DNA of 51,756 bases, from positions 1 through 51,756 of the forward strand of contig NZ_LAJE02000268.1 in the NCBI RefSeq assembly GCF_000970465.2, in the 5' to 3' direction. The notes beneath the pieces were generated by a model, which saw only the letters and a list, made by a program, of their open reading frames with translations, had not been told where the DNA came from and ran no database searches. Of the stretch, positions 8,916 to 17,179 are shown piece by piece (positions within the stretch are counted from its first letter, which is position 1; the number at the start of each line of letters is the position of its first letter). Origin of the DNA: Devosia insulae DS-56. Lineage in GTDB: Bacteria; Pseudomonadota; Alphaproteobacteria; Rhizobiales; Devosiaceae. The translations under genes and the position numbers were made by a program.

Positions 8916-9908
8916 TCAGGCGTTGAGCACCACCGAGCCCTGGGTGTCGAGACCGAGCCGGATCACCGAGTGGCCGTGCAGCGTCTCGGTAAAGCTGTCG
9001 AGGCGCTCTGCCGGAACCAGCATCAGCAGAAAACCGCCGCCTCCTGCGCCGCAGAGCTTGCCGCCAAGCGCGCCGGCCGCCCGGGCCGCGGCGTAGAGCT
9101 CGTCGATCTGCGGGTTCGAGACCTTGCTCGAGAGCTTCTTCTTGGTCTCCCAGCCATCGTGCAGCATGGCGCCAAGATCGATCAGCATGCGGTCGGAGCT
9201 GTCGCACTCGAGCACATCCACCGCCTGGCTGGTGAGCGTCAGCAGGTGGCTGAGCTCCCGCTCTACCTTGTTCTCGCGGGTGGCCTTCAGCTGTTCGTTC
9301 ACGGTGTCCGAGGCCGAGCGCTGCACGCCGGTATAGACCAGCACCAGCGACGCCATCAGGCTCGCCTGGCAGTCCGATGTCATCTGGATCGGCGAGATGC
9401 GGATGCGGTTGTCAGCGAAATCGAAGCGGTTGATGCCGCCAAACGCCGCGTGCAGCTGATCCTGCACGCCGACATTCTCCTTGAGGATCTCGCGCTCCAC
9501 CTTGATCGCCATCTTGCCGAGGTCGAGACGGGTCAGCGACAGCTTCTTCAGCGCCGCGATCACGTTGATGAGCCCGACGGTGAAGCTCGACGAACTGCCA
9601 AGGCCGCTGCGCGCCGGCAGATCGGCCATGACATTGATATCGAGCGGCTCGGTGACGCCGAAATACTCAAGCGTGCTGCGCACCACCGGGTGCTGGATCT
9701 CGGCAATCGAGCGCACCGTCTCGAGCCGGCTGTAGCTCACCCGGTAGTGGTAGTCGATCAGGTTGCCCAGCTTCAGCGCGCTGACATAGATGTACTTGTC
9801 GATCGCCATGCCGACGACCGCGCCGGGGTGCCGCTCGAAATATTCGGGATAGTCGGTGCCGCCGCCGAAGAGACTGACCCGGAGCGGCGTACGCGAAGTG
9901 AGGAGCAT
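8916..9908 (-). CDS. hddA: D-glycero-alpha-D-manno-heptose 7-phosphate kinase (GHMP)
   Basis: Predicted to phosphorylate C1 of D-glycero-alpha-D-manno-heptose 7-phosphate, the second step of the GDP-heptose pathway. The 330-residue GHMP kinase starts with TPLRVSLFGGGTDYPEYF, has the ATP loop PARSGLGSSSSF (98-109) and the third GHMP motif GALGGKLCGAGGGGF near the C-terminus. The close link to gmhA, a GmhB-type phosphatase and an HddC-like nucleotidyltransferase supports the assignment over other GHMP sugar kinases. It starts 6 bases after the upstream epimerase stop, indicating cotranscription. Confidence 0.88.
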   Translation of the reverse strand: MLLTSRTPLRVSLFGGGTDYPEYFERHPGAVVGMAIDKYIYVSALKLGNLIDYHYRVSYSRLETVRSIAEIQHPVVRSTLEYFGVTEPLDINVMADLPARSGLGSSSSFTVGLINVIAALKKLSLTRLDLGKMAIKVEREILKENVGVQDQLHAAFGGINRFDFADNRIRISPIQMTSDCQASLMASLVLVYTGVQRSASDTVNEQLKATRENKVERELSHLLTLTSQAVDVLECDSSDRMLIDLGAMLHDGWETKKKLSSKVSNPQIDELYAAARAAGALGGKLCGAGGGGFLLMLVPAERLDSFTETLHGHSVIRLGLDTQGSVVLNA

Positions 9909-9914
9909 GGGCGG

Positions 9915-10853
9915 TCAGACGTTGCCGAACTTGGCGTTGCGGATCATCCGGTAGCCGCGGATCAGTTCCTGGATGCCGGCATCCAGCGAGTGGTCCGGCC
10001 TGAAGCCGGTGGCCTCGATCTTGGCGTTGGAGACGATGTAGTCGCGCTTGTCCGGATCCTCGCCGATCGGCGCCTCGATCGGCACGAATTCCGGCACGTA
10101 TTTCTGGATGCGCGCGCAGAGCTCGTTCTTGGAGAGGTTGGCGTCCGACAGCCCGACGTTGAAGGCATTGCCACGCATCGTCTCGAAATTGGCGATGGTG
10201 TGGAGGAAGGCCTTGGTCACGTCGCGGACATGGATGTAGTTGCGCTTGAAGTGCCCTTCGAAGATCACCACGGCGCGGTCGGTAACGGCGCGATAGGTGA
10301 AATCGTTGACCAGCAGGTCGAGCCGCATGCGGGGTGCCATGCCGAACACGGTGGCAAGGCGCAAGCTGGCGCCGTTCTCGCGCCCCAGCACGGCCTTTTC
10401 GGCCTCCACCTTGGTGACGCCATAGAGCGAGATCGGGTTGAGCGGCGTCTCTTCGGTGCAGTACTCGCCCTGCGTGCCGATGCCATAGCCCGAGTTGGTG
10501 GTCGGGTAGAGAATCCGCTGCGCCGGGCTCATCATGCCGATGATATCGACGATGGCGTCCTGGTTGATGGTCTGGGCGTTGAGCGGATCCTGCTTGCAGA
10601 TCGGCGCGCCGACGAGCGCCGCCAGCGGGATCACGATATCGGCCTTGGCGACGAGGCGCTCGACCAGCGGCTTGTCGCGCGTGTCACCGCGAATCGGTTC
10701 GAACCCCGGGTGGGCCGCCACCGCGTTCAGAGCGCCGTCATTGCGAGCAAAGGTATCAAGCGCGGTAACGGAAAAGCCTTGCGCCAACAGCTCCGGCACG
10801 AGGATGGAGCCGAGATAGCCCGCCGCGCCGGTGACCAATACCCTATCGCTCAT
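9915..10853 (-). CDS. NAD(P)-dependent epimerase/dehydratase (SDR)
   Basis: A 312-residue extended SDR acting on a nucleotide sugar. The cofactor loop is TGAAGYLG (8-15), and the active site Y144-G-V-T-K148 is preceded by the PTTNSGYG segment that supplies the Ser/Thr. Substrate specificity cannot be read, but its place directly before hddA suggests a GDP-heptose or a derivative. The N-terminus closely resembles the remnant at 24658-24807, implying a former paralogue at the other end of the locus. It is divergent from gmhA across 173 bases. Confidence 0.82.
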   Translation of the reverse strand: MSDRVLVTGAAGYLGSILVPELLAQGFSVTALDTFARNDGALNAVAAHPGFEPIRGDTRDKPLVERLVAKADIVIPLAALVGAPICKQDPLNAQTINQDAIVDIIGMMSPAQRILYPTTNSGYGIGTQGEYCTEETPLNPISLYGVTKVEAEKAVLGRENGASLRLATVFGMAPRMRLDLLVNDFTYRAVTDRAVVIFEGHFKRNYIHVRDVTKAFLHTIANFETMRGNAFNVGLSDANLSKNELCARIQKYVPEFVPIEAPIGEDPDKRDYIVSNAKIEATGFRPDHSLDAGIQELIRGYRMIRNAKFGNV

Positions 10854-11026
10854 TATGTGCTTGCCGTCCCGAGGTTAGTAGCTGGCGCATGCCTACAGAA
10901 AAAGCCTATGGGAGGCAACGTGCCCGATATGTCCGCTTGCCAGCTTCCGCTGCTGCGTGGCAATGCGGTTACGCCTCTATAGCGATGTGACCTTGGCGTC
11001 CCAACCGGACGCTCGCAGGAGATCAA

Positions 11027-11599
11027 ATGAGCATTACCGACTATCTCCAGGGTTCGGCGAAGATACTCGACGAAGCTGCCAACTATGCTGGCTCGCAGCG
11101 CGTCGATGAAGCCGTGGGGGCGATGGTCGCCGCCGTTCGAGCCGGCGCGCCGATCCTGGTTTGTGGCAATGGCGGCTCGGCCAGCGATGCCATGCATATC
11201 AGCGGCGAGCTGGTCGGCCGCTTCCTCAGGGAACGCCGCGCCATCAACTGCATCTGTCTGTCGTCAAATCCGGCTGTGCTCACCGCCTGGTCGAACGACT
11301 ATGCCTTCGAAACCGTCTTCGCGCGCCAGGTCGAGGCCTATGGCGCCGCCGGCGGCGTGCTGATCGGGCTGAGCACCTCGGGCAACTCAGCCAACATCAT
11401 CGCCGCGTTCGAAACGGCCTCCGCCGCCGGGATGACCACGGTTGCCTTCACCGGCCAGGGCGGCGGCAAGCTGGCGGCGGTTGCCGATGTGCTGATCGAC
11501 GTGCCATCGCGTTCGACCCCGATGATCCAGCAAGTGCATATCTGCCTCTATCACTACCTGTGCGAGCAGGTCGAAGCCGCGTTGTTTCCAGACGCATGA
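11027..11599 (+). CDS. gmhA: Sedoheptulose 7-phosphate isomerase
   Basis: Converts sedoheptulose 7-phosphate to D-glycero-D-manno-heptose 7-phosphate, the entry step to heptose nucleotides. The 190-residue SIS-fold protein has LVCGNGGSASDAMHISGE, the phosphate-binding LSTSGNSANI and a C-terminal IQQVHICLYHYLCEQVE helix typical of GmhA. A near-ideal AGGAG lies 6 bases before the ATG. The stop overlaps the next start by 4 bases (ATGA), so it is translationally coupled to the nucleotidyltransferase. Confidence 0.93.
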   Translation: MSITDYLQGSAKILDEAANYAGSQRVDEAVGAMVAAVRAGAPILVCGNGGSASDAMHISGELVGRFLRERRAINCICLSSNPAVLTAWSNDYAFETVFARQVEAYGAAGGVLIGLSTSGNSANIIAAFETASAAGMTTVAFTGQGGGKLAAVADVLIDVPSRSTPMIQQVHICLYHYLCEQVEAALFPDA

Positions 11600-12318
11600 G
11601 CGCCGGCGCAAACCTCGACGTCTCGGTGCTGGTCCTCGCTGGGGGCAGGGGAACGCGCATCCAGGCGCTGCATCCCGAAACCCCCAAGCCGATGATCGCA
11701 GTGGCCGGCAAGCCGTTTCTCCACTGGCTGACGCGGTTTATCGGCGGCTTCGGGCTCAGCCATTTCGTCTACTCCACCGGCTATCGCTCGGAAGCCATTG
11801 AGGCCTGGTGCGCCGATGGCTCGCTCCCCGGGATCGACCGGGTCGCCTGCCGCGAGCCGGCCCCGCTCGGCACCGGCGGCGGCGTGCTCAACTGCCTGCA
11901 CCTCTGCCGCGATTGGGTGCTGGTCGCCAATGGCGATGGTCTGTGCATCGGCGGCATTCCGGAGCTCCTGGCACTGCGCGCGCAGCCGGCCCTTGCCGGC
12001 GGCATCATCGGTGTCGAAGTGCCCGATGCCGGCCGCTATGGCAGCCTCGCCTTCGATGCCAGCAACCGGCTGACGGCGTTCCGCGAGAAGGTGCCCGGGC
12101 ACGGCTACATCAATAGCGGGCTCTACTTGTTCAGGCGCACGGCGCTCGAAGCGTTGCGGCGTGACGGCGCCTGCAGCATGGAGCAGGATCTGGTGCCCGA
12201 ACTGATCGCCGCCGGCGCCGACCTGCGTGTCGTGCCGCTCGGCGAGGCCGCCTTCATCGATATCGGCACGCCCGAAACCCTGGCCCAGGCCGAAGCCTTC
12301 GTCAGGCGGAATCTTTAG
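11596..12318 (+). CDS. hddC: HddC-like heptose 1-phosphate nucleotidyltransferase
   Basis: Predicted to attach GMP (from GTP) to D-glycero-alpha-D-manno-heptose 1-phosphate. The 240-residue GT-A nucleotidyltransferase carries LAGGRGTR (14-21), PKPM (30-33), a G-T-G-G substrate loop and the metal-binding region LVANGDGLC. The ATG at 11596 overlaps the gmhA stop; the much longer open frame starting at 11161 merely runs through gmhA in another phase. Closely related enzymes use mannose or glucose 1-phosphates, so the heptose assignment rests on the neighbours gmhA, hddA and gmhB. Confidence 0.8.
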   Translation: MSAGANLDVSVLVLAGGRGTRIQALHPETPKPMIAVAGKPFLHWLTRFIGGFGLSHFVYSTGYRSEAIEAWCADGSLPGIDRVACREPAPLGTGGGVLNCLHLCRDWVLVANGDGLCIGGIPELLALRAQPALAGGIIGVEVPDAGRYGSLAFDASNRLTAFREKVPGHGYINSGLYLFRRTALEALRRDGACSMEQDLVPELIAAGADLRVVPLGEAAFIDIGTPETLAQAEAFVRRNL

Positions 12319-12641
12319 GCTGGAGGGCTTTCTTCTCCCCAGAGCTCAGGGGAGAAGGATCGCATGTGGAGAGGCACTGGTGGTGGAGCGAGGTGCCTTC
12401 TCCCCTTGCGGGAGAAGGTGGCGCGTAGCGCCGGATGAGGGGTACCGCGCAACGAAGTGCAGCGCGCTCCGAGCGAAGCGAGGAGCGACCCAGTACGCGG
12501 AGAGATACCCCTCATCCGCCCTTCGGGCACCTCCGGGCGAGGGCTACGCCCTCGTCCCGCGACCTCAAGGGGAGAAGGCAAGTCCGCGCGCGTTGCCACC
12601 ATGTGGATGCCCCGCCGGGGTGACACCGTGCATAACATGGC
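12319..12641. repeat. Mosaic of palindromic repeats between hddC and gmhB
   Basis: No gene is seen in this 323-base gap between two convergent genes. It is built from nested inverted repeats: arms 12396-12404 and 12410-12418 (9 bp, 5-nt loop, CTTCTCCC type), and a 13-bp pair 12432-12444 with 12506-12518 (CGGATGAGGGGTA and its complement). A further GGGGAGAAGG copy lies near 12570. The frames open across it are translated repeat. It may act as a bidirectional terminator and belongs to the same general repeat class as the window ends. Confidence 0.75.
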
Positions 12642-13289
12642 TCAACGGCCGGCCAGCCACTCGCCAATCGCCACTGCGGCATCGGCCCGAACCGTGGCCT
12701 CGGGCCACGTCGCGAGCGCGGCTCCGTGCTCCTTGAGGTGCAGCGCCCCATGGCCAGTCGTCACCAGCGTCACGCGGCCAAGGCCGGCCCGTCTGCCAGC
12801 TTGGAGATCGGTGACGGTGTCACCGATCAGGCAAGAGGCACGGAGGTCGATGCCCAGCATGTCGGCGGCCGCCACCAGCATGCCGGCCCCAGGCTTCCGC
12901 CAGGCGTGACCGCTGATGCGGTAGGGCTCGTGGCCTTCGCCGTGATAGGCACAGGCGAACACCGCATCGAGGCGCGCGCCGCTGGCGGCGAGATGGCGGG
13001 AGATCTCCGTCTGCACCGCGGCAAAGCCGCTCCAGTCATAGTAGCCGCGCGCGATGCCGGCCTGGTTGGTCACCAGCACCACGGCGATGTGCAGGCGGTT
13101 GACCTCGGCAATGGCTTCGGCAACGCCAGGGATCATCACCACATCCTCGGCCCGGCCCAGGTAGTGCGATTCCTCGACCACCACCCCGTCGCGGTCGAGG
13201 AACAGTGCCGGGCCGCCAGCATAATCGGTGGCCGACAGCCGCTCGGCCCAGCAGCCCGGATCGATCAGTGGGTACGCGCGCTGTTCCAT
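12642..13289 (-). CDS. gmhB: GmhB-type HAD-IIIA heptose bisphosphate phosphatase
   Basis: Predicted to remove the 7-phosphate from heptose 1,7-bisphosphate. The 215-residue HAD protein has D32-R-D34-G-V, T74-N-Q76, R131-K-P and the acid motif G156-D157-x3-D161. The zinc loop is unusual: where E. coli GmhB has C-x-H and C-x-C, this protein has C113-A-Y-H116 and G-H-A-W before RKP, so both later cysteines are missing. The start codon shares one base with the lhgO stop, implying coupling. The assignment is from family and context. Confidence 0.82.
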   Translation of the reverse strand: MEQRAYPLIDPGCWAERLSATDYAGGPALFLDRDGVVVEESHYLGRAEDVVMIPGVAEAIAEVNRLHIAVVLVTNQAGIARGYYDWSGFAAVQTEISRHLAASGARLDAVFACAYHGEGHEPYRISGHAWRKPGAGMLVAAADMLGIDLRASCLIGDTVTDLQAGRRAGLGRVTLVTTGHGALHLKEHGAALATWPEATVRADAAVAIGEWLAGR

Positions 13290-14485
13290 CAGGCCACCTG
13301 CGCCGTCACCTTCTCGGCGATCATCTGGCCGATCGGCAGGGCCGAGGTCGCGGCCGGCGACGGCGCGTTGCAGACGTGCAGCATCCGATCGGTCTCCTTG
13401 ATCAGGAAATCATGGAAGGCCTTGCCGTCGCTGGTGACGATCTGCGCCCTGATCCCGGCCTGATAGGGCAGCAGGTCCTCGAGTTCGAGCGACGGGCAGT
13501 ATTTGCGGCATTCCTCGAGGTAGGCGCGCTTCGAGAGCGAGCCCTTGAGCTCATGCAGGGCATGCTTGCGGTTGGCAAAGATCAGCTTCCAGAAGCCGGG
13601 AAAGCTGGCAATGTTCCAGGCGTCGGACGCATCGATCGAAAACTTGGCATAGCCCTCACGCGCCAGCCCGAGCACGGCGTTGGGACCGACCGTCACACTG
13701 CCATCGATCATCCGCGTCAGGTGGATGCCGAGGAATGGCAGCTCCGGATCGGGGGCCGGATAGATCAGGTGCCGGATGATCTCGCTCTTTTCCGGTCTGA
13801 GCCGGAAATACTCGCCGCGGAACGGCACGATGCGGAAATCGATATCGAGCCCTGCGAGGCGCGCCAGCCGATCCGATTGCAGCCCCGCACAGACGACCAG
13901 CCGGCTCGCTGTCCAGAGATTCCCGGCGGCGCCGATTTCGACGCTGTCGGGCCCCTCCTTGATATGCTCGACGGCAACGCCGAAGCGAATTTCCGCACCG
14001 GCCGAGCGCGCCGTCTCCGCCAGCTTCTCGCACACCCGGGTATAGTCGACGATGCCGGTTTCGGGGCTGAGCAGCGCGGCGATGCCGGTGATCTGCGGCT
14101 CGCGTTCGCGCAGCTCGGCCCGCTCGAGGCGGGTGATCGCGAGGCCATTGGCGGCGGCGCGCGCGTAGAGTGCGTCGATGCGCGCCACCTCTTTGGCATT
14201 GGTGGCGACAATCAGCTTGCCGCACTGCTCGAAGGGGATCTGATGCTCGGTGCAGAAGGCCCGGGTCATCTCAGCCCCGGCACGGCAGAGCTTGGCCTTC
14301 AGGCTTCCCGGCTCATAGTAGATGCCGGCATGGATGACCCCGCTATTGTGCCCGGTCTGGTGCACCGCAACCCGCTCCTCCTTATCGAGCAGCAGCAGGC
14401 TGGCGCCTGGGTTGGCCTCGAGGATCTTGTTGGCAGAGGCGAGGCCAACGATCCCTGCGCCGATGACGCAGTAGTCGAACCGCAT
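13289..14485 (-). CDS. lhgO: L-2-hydroxyglutarate oxidase
   Basis: An FAD-dependent oxidase/dehydrogenase predicted to convert L-2-hydroxyglutarate to 2-oxoglutarate, probably passing electrons to the membrane quinone pool. The 398 residues start with the dinucleotide-binding VIGAGIVGLASA, then HQTGHNSGVIHAGIYY, both hallmarks of LhgO. PFRGEYFRL, VGPNAVLGL and a C-terminal SPAATSALPIG also fit. It is upstream of gmhB in one unit with a 1-base overlap. An enzyme of metabolite repair coupled to a heptose phosphatase is unexpected, and a role in the polysaccharide pathway is not evident. Confidence 0.9.
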   Translation of the reverse strand: MRFDYCVIGAGIVGLASANKILEANPGASLLLLDKEERVAVHQTGHNSGVIHAGIYYEPGSLKAKLCRAGAEMTRAFCTEHQIPFEQCGKLIVATNAKEVARIDALYARAAANGLAITRLERAELREREPQITGIAALLSPETGIVDYTRVCEKLAETARSAGAEIRFGVAVEHIKEGPDSVEIGAAGNLWTASRLVVCAGLQSDRLARLAGLDIDFRIVPFRGEYFRLRPEKSEIIRHLIYPAPDPELPFLGIHLTRMIDGSVTVGPNAVLGLAREGYAKFSIDASDAWNIASFPGFWKLIFANRKHALHELKGSLSKRAYLEECRKYCPSLELEDLLPYQAGIRAQIVTSDGKAFHDFLIKETDRMLHVCNAPSPAATSALPIGQMIAEKVTAQVA

Positions 14486-14589
14486 ATGCGTGCATCCAGT
14501 TTGGTAGACTCGCCGGCCCGTCTACGCTATCCGGACCCACCGGTCTATCATCGTCGTGGTCGGGTATGAGGGAGTCAGAACCGATCGTG

Positions 14590-15708
14590 ATGGCACGGAA
14601 GAAGCTGGTGTTCCTGCTCACCGAGGACTGGTTCTTCCTGTCGCATTTTCTCGATCGGGCCCACGCCGCGAGAGACGTCGGCTATGAGGTCGTGGTCGCG
14701 ACGCGAGACAATGGCGATGGCGCAACCATTCGCGGGCATGGCTATCGGTTCGTCGACATTCCCTTCCGCCGTGGTGGGCTCAATCCGCTGCGCGAACTGC
14801 AGACGCTGCTGGCGATCCGGCGCCTCTATCGTGCCGAGCGCCCGGCTATCGTCCATCACGTCGCCCTGAAGCCGATCATTTACGGGTCGCTAGCCGCCGG
14901 CAACACCGCAGTGGTGAATGCGCCGGTCGGCATGGGCTTCGTGTTTTCATCGCAGGCGCCGCTCGCGCGGCTGCTGCGCCCGCTGATCCGCGCCGTGCTG
15001 CGGCGAGTCCTGAACCCTCCGCACAGCCGGGTGGTGTTCGAGAACCCCGACGATCTGGCCACCTCTACGACCGATGGTTCGGTCGACCCGGCCGAAGCCG
15101 TGCTGATCCGTGGGGCAGGGGTCGATGTCGAAGCGATCAGGCCATCGCCCGAGCCGCCGGGCCCGGTCCGGGTGGTCCTCGTCGCCCGCATGCTGAAGGA
15201 CAAGGGCATTGGTGAGTTCATCGAGGCGGCGCGCCTGCTCGCCGCCAGCGGACACGACATCCGCTTTACCCTGGTCGGCGCCCCCGATCCGCAGAACCCG
15301 TCCTCGATGACAGAAGCCGAGCTCCAGGCGCTCGACCAGGCGGGCATCGTCGAATGGCTTGGCTTTCGCCGCGACGTCCCCGAAATCCTCGCCCAAAGCC
15401 ATATCGTGGCGCTGCCCTCCTATCGGGAAGGGCTGCCCAAGACCTTGCTCGAGGCCATGGCAGCGGAACGCGCCATCGTCACCACTGACGTGCCGGGCTG
15501 CCGCGAGGTGGTGACCGACGAGGTAACCGGCCTGCTGGTTCCGGCCCGCGACGCCAAAGCACTCGCCGCCGCCATCGCCCGCCTGGCTGAAGATCAGACA
15601 CTGCGCCGAACCATCGCCCAAGCCGGCAGGCGGAAGGCCGAGACGGAGTTTCCCATCACCGTGGTCGCCGCAAAAACCATCGCGGTCTATCGCAGTTTGG
15701 TTCCGTAG
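14590..15708 (+). CDS. Glycosyltransferase family 4
   Basis: A 372-residue GT-B glycosyltransferase of the type found in O-antigen and capsule loci. It begins KKLVFLLTEDWFFLSH, a start typical of one GT4 subgroup; the C-terminal half has VLVARMLKDKGIGEFIEAAR and LPSYREGLPKTLLEAMA. The ATG at 14590 places the fold at the very N-terminus; an ATG at 14566 and a GTG at 14587 are alternatives, with GGGAG near 14571 able to serve the later ones. It is divergent from lhgO-gmhB. Confidence 0.85.
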   Translation: MARKKLVFLLTEDWFFLSHFLDRAHAARDVGYEVVVATRDNGDGATIRGHGYRFVDIPFRRGGLNPLRELQTLLAIRRLYRAERPAIVHHVALKPIIYGSLAAGNTAVVNAPVGMGFVFSSQAPLARLLRPLIRAVLRRVLNPPHSRVVFENPDDLATSTTDGSVDPAEAVLIRGAGVDVEAIRPSPEPPGPVRVVLVARMLKDKGIGEFIEAARLLAASGHDIRFTLVGAPDPQNPSSMTEAELQALDQAGIVEWLGFRRDVPEILAQSHIVALPSYREGLPKTLLEAMAAERAIVTTDVPGCREVVTDEVTGLLVPARDAKALAAAIARLAEDQTLRRTIAQAGRRKAETEFPITVVAAKTIAVYRSLVP

Positions 15709-15848
15709 CAGGGCGAGGTGCTGGTCGGGTTGGAGCTTGGGCCCCGATTCCGGTGCCGCAGCTCCTGTGCACCGGTCAAACACGCCTTTTAGCAACTGGC
15801 AGGAACGCCAATTTGCTGCTAGCAGGACGCTCAAGTGGGGGCACTACT

Positions 15849-17078
15849 GTGACAGAGCGAGTGATTGAACCGGCAAGCAACAAGGTTGCCGACATACAGG
15901 TTTTGCGCGGCCTGGCGATTCTGCTCGTTTTGGCGCAGCACCTCAGTCTCACCCGGACGTTGCGCGATGCGCTGCCAACTCATGTCCAAATGCCGTTCTG
16001 GTTGGGCGTCGAGCTGTTCTTCTTAATTAGTGGTGTTGTCGTAACGCAAAGTGTGCTGTCCACTTCCCGCTCGCCAATCGAGTTCCTAGTGCGCCGCCTC
16101 TTCCGACTTATTCCGGCGATCCTGGTCTTCTTGGCGGCGAGCGCAGCAGTGTTCTGGGTTGCTAGCTCTCTACCCGTCGACAACTGGGGACGGCAGAATT
16201 TCTCTGGCAACTGGACCGATTGGCTTCAGCAGGCTGCCGGCGTGGTTGGTGGGTTCTTTATCAATCTCTCCGGCAGCGCACATTACCTCAATGGAGCAAT
16301 GTGGTCGCTGAGCGTCGAGTTTCAGTTCTATCTTGCGTTCGCTGCGCTGCTTGCACTGTGTACGCGCCTCTCGGTTTCAGCCACGCGGCGAGTACTGCTG
16401 ATCAGTGCAACGGCGATCTACGCCCTCTGCCTTGCACAGCGCGTGGGCTTGCTATTCGACTATCCGATACTGTCCGACAGTCCTTTGACCTACCTTCGTC
16501 AGTGGCGCTTCGATTTCATGGCGCTCGGGGTGATCGTCGCATGCCTGCCAACGAGGCAGGTGTCGAAGGGCGGCTCTTTCTCTCCCTACCTGATCCTGAT
16601 CCCCTTGATCATCACGTCCCTTTCAGAGGACATCTTCTCGGCCGAGGCGCCCTTTCTCCACGGCTTCGCAGCGCCGCTTACAGCGATCTGCTTTGCCGCC
16701 CTACTGTTTCTTGCGCGAAGCGGATACGCGTTCCCAAATTCGACCGGCTGGCTCTATCGATCGCTCACCTGGATCGGCAACCGAAGTTTTTCGCTGTATC
16801 TACTACATTTTCCGGTGATGGCGGCCGTTTGGATTGCCTTCGATCGGCTGACGCCACTGGCGTTCAGCTCCGACTGGACATATGGCGTGAGCCAGGCCGT
16901 CGTCACACTTGCTCTGGCCTTGCCGTGTGCGGAGCTTTGCTTCCGTTACGTTGAACTTCCCGGCCAGCGTCTTGGAAAGAGGCTTACCGCCCGCGGACGT
17001 GGTCTGCCGACCGGCGTCAATGTCGACGCCGGCGTCGTAGCGCAGCCGTCAGTCGCGCCAGGGGCTTCGTCAGTGTGA
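15849..17078 (+). CDS. Membrane acyltransferase (acyltransferase 3 family)
   Basis: A 409-residue integral membrane protein of the OafA/YrhL-like family that transfers acetyl or other acyl groups to surface sugars. It begins with IQVLRGLAILLVLAQHLSLT, containing the family Arg and His, then WLGVELFFLISGVV and about ten hydrophobic segments, with WSLSVEFQFYL in the middle. The start is a GTG at 15849 with GGGGG about 9 bases upstream; the open frame before it lacks hydrophobic character. GC content is clearly lower than around it (30 of 60 bases in 16021-16080), as often seen in polysaccharide genes acquired by transfer. Confidence 0.88.
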   Translation: MTERVIEPASNKVADIQVLRGLAILLVLAQHLSLTRTLRDALPTHVQMPFWLGVELFFLISGVVVTQSVLSTSRSPIEFLVRRLFRLIPAILVFLAASAAVFWVASSLPVDNWGRQNFSGNWTDWLQQAAGVVGGFFINLSGSAHYLNGAMWSLSVEFQFYLAFAALLALCTRLSVSATRRVLLISATAIYALCLAQRVGLLFDYPILSDSPLTYLRQWRFDFMALGVIVACLPTRQVSKGGSFSPYLILIPLIITSLSEDIFSAEAPFLHGFAAPLTAICFAALLFLARSGYAFPNSTGWLYRSLTWIGNRSFSLYLLHFPVMAAVWIAFDRLTPLAFSSDWTYGVSQAVVTLALALPCAELCFRYVELPGQRLGKRLTARGRGLPTGVNVDAGVVAQPSVAPGASSV

Positions 17079-17179
17079 CGGTTGTGGCTGCCGCTGCATC
17101 TTCACCCCCAAGAAGAGCGGCCTGACGACCGCCGCTACGGCAAAGTCGCTGACGGGAACGACGAAGCGAGGAGCCTGCT

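Noticed and set aside
8640-10982. 780-codon plus-strand open frame
   Set aside because: It is antisense to the glycosyltransferase, hddA and the epimerase; the minus-strand proteins have clear family motifs and this frame has none, a common effect of high GC.
11161-12318. 385-codon frame starting inside gmhA
   Set aside because: The first 145 codons read gmhA in another phase; the nucleotidyltransferase starts at 11596.
12319-12641. Possible CRISPR array or small genes
   Set aside because: The repeats are inverted and irregular, with no evenly spaced direct repeats, and the frames are translated palindromes.
17079-17179. Short minus-strand frame after the pyruvyltransferase gene
   Set aside because: About 37 codons without a start, ribosome site or recognisable domain; too weak to call a gene or frameshift.
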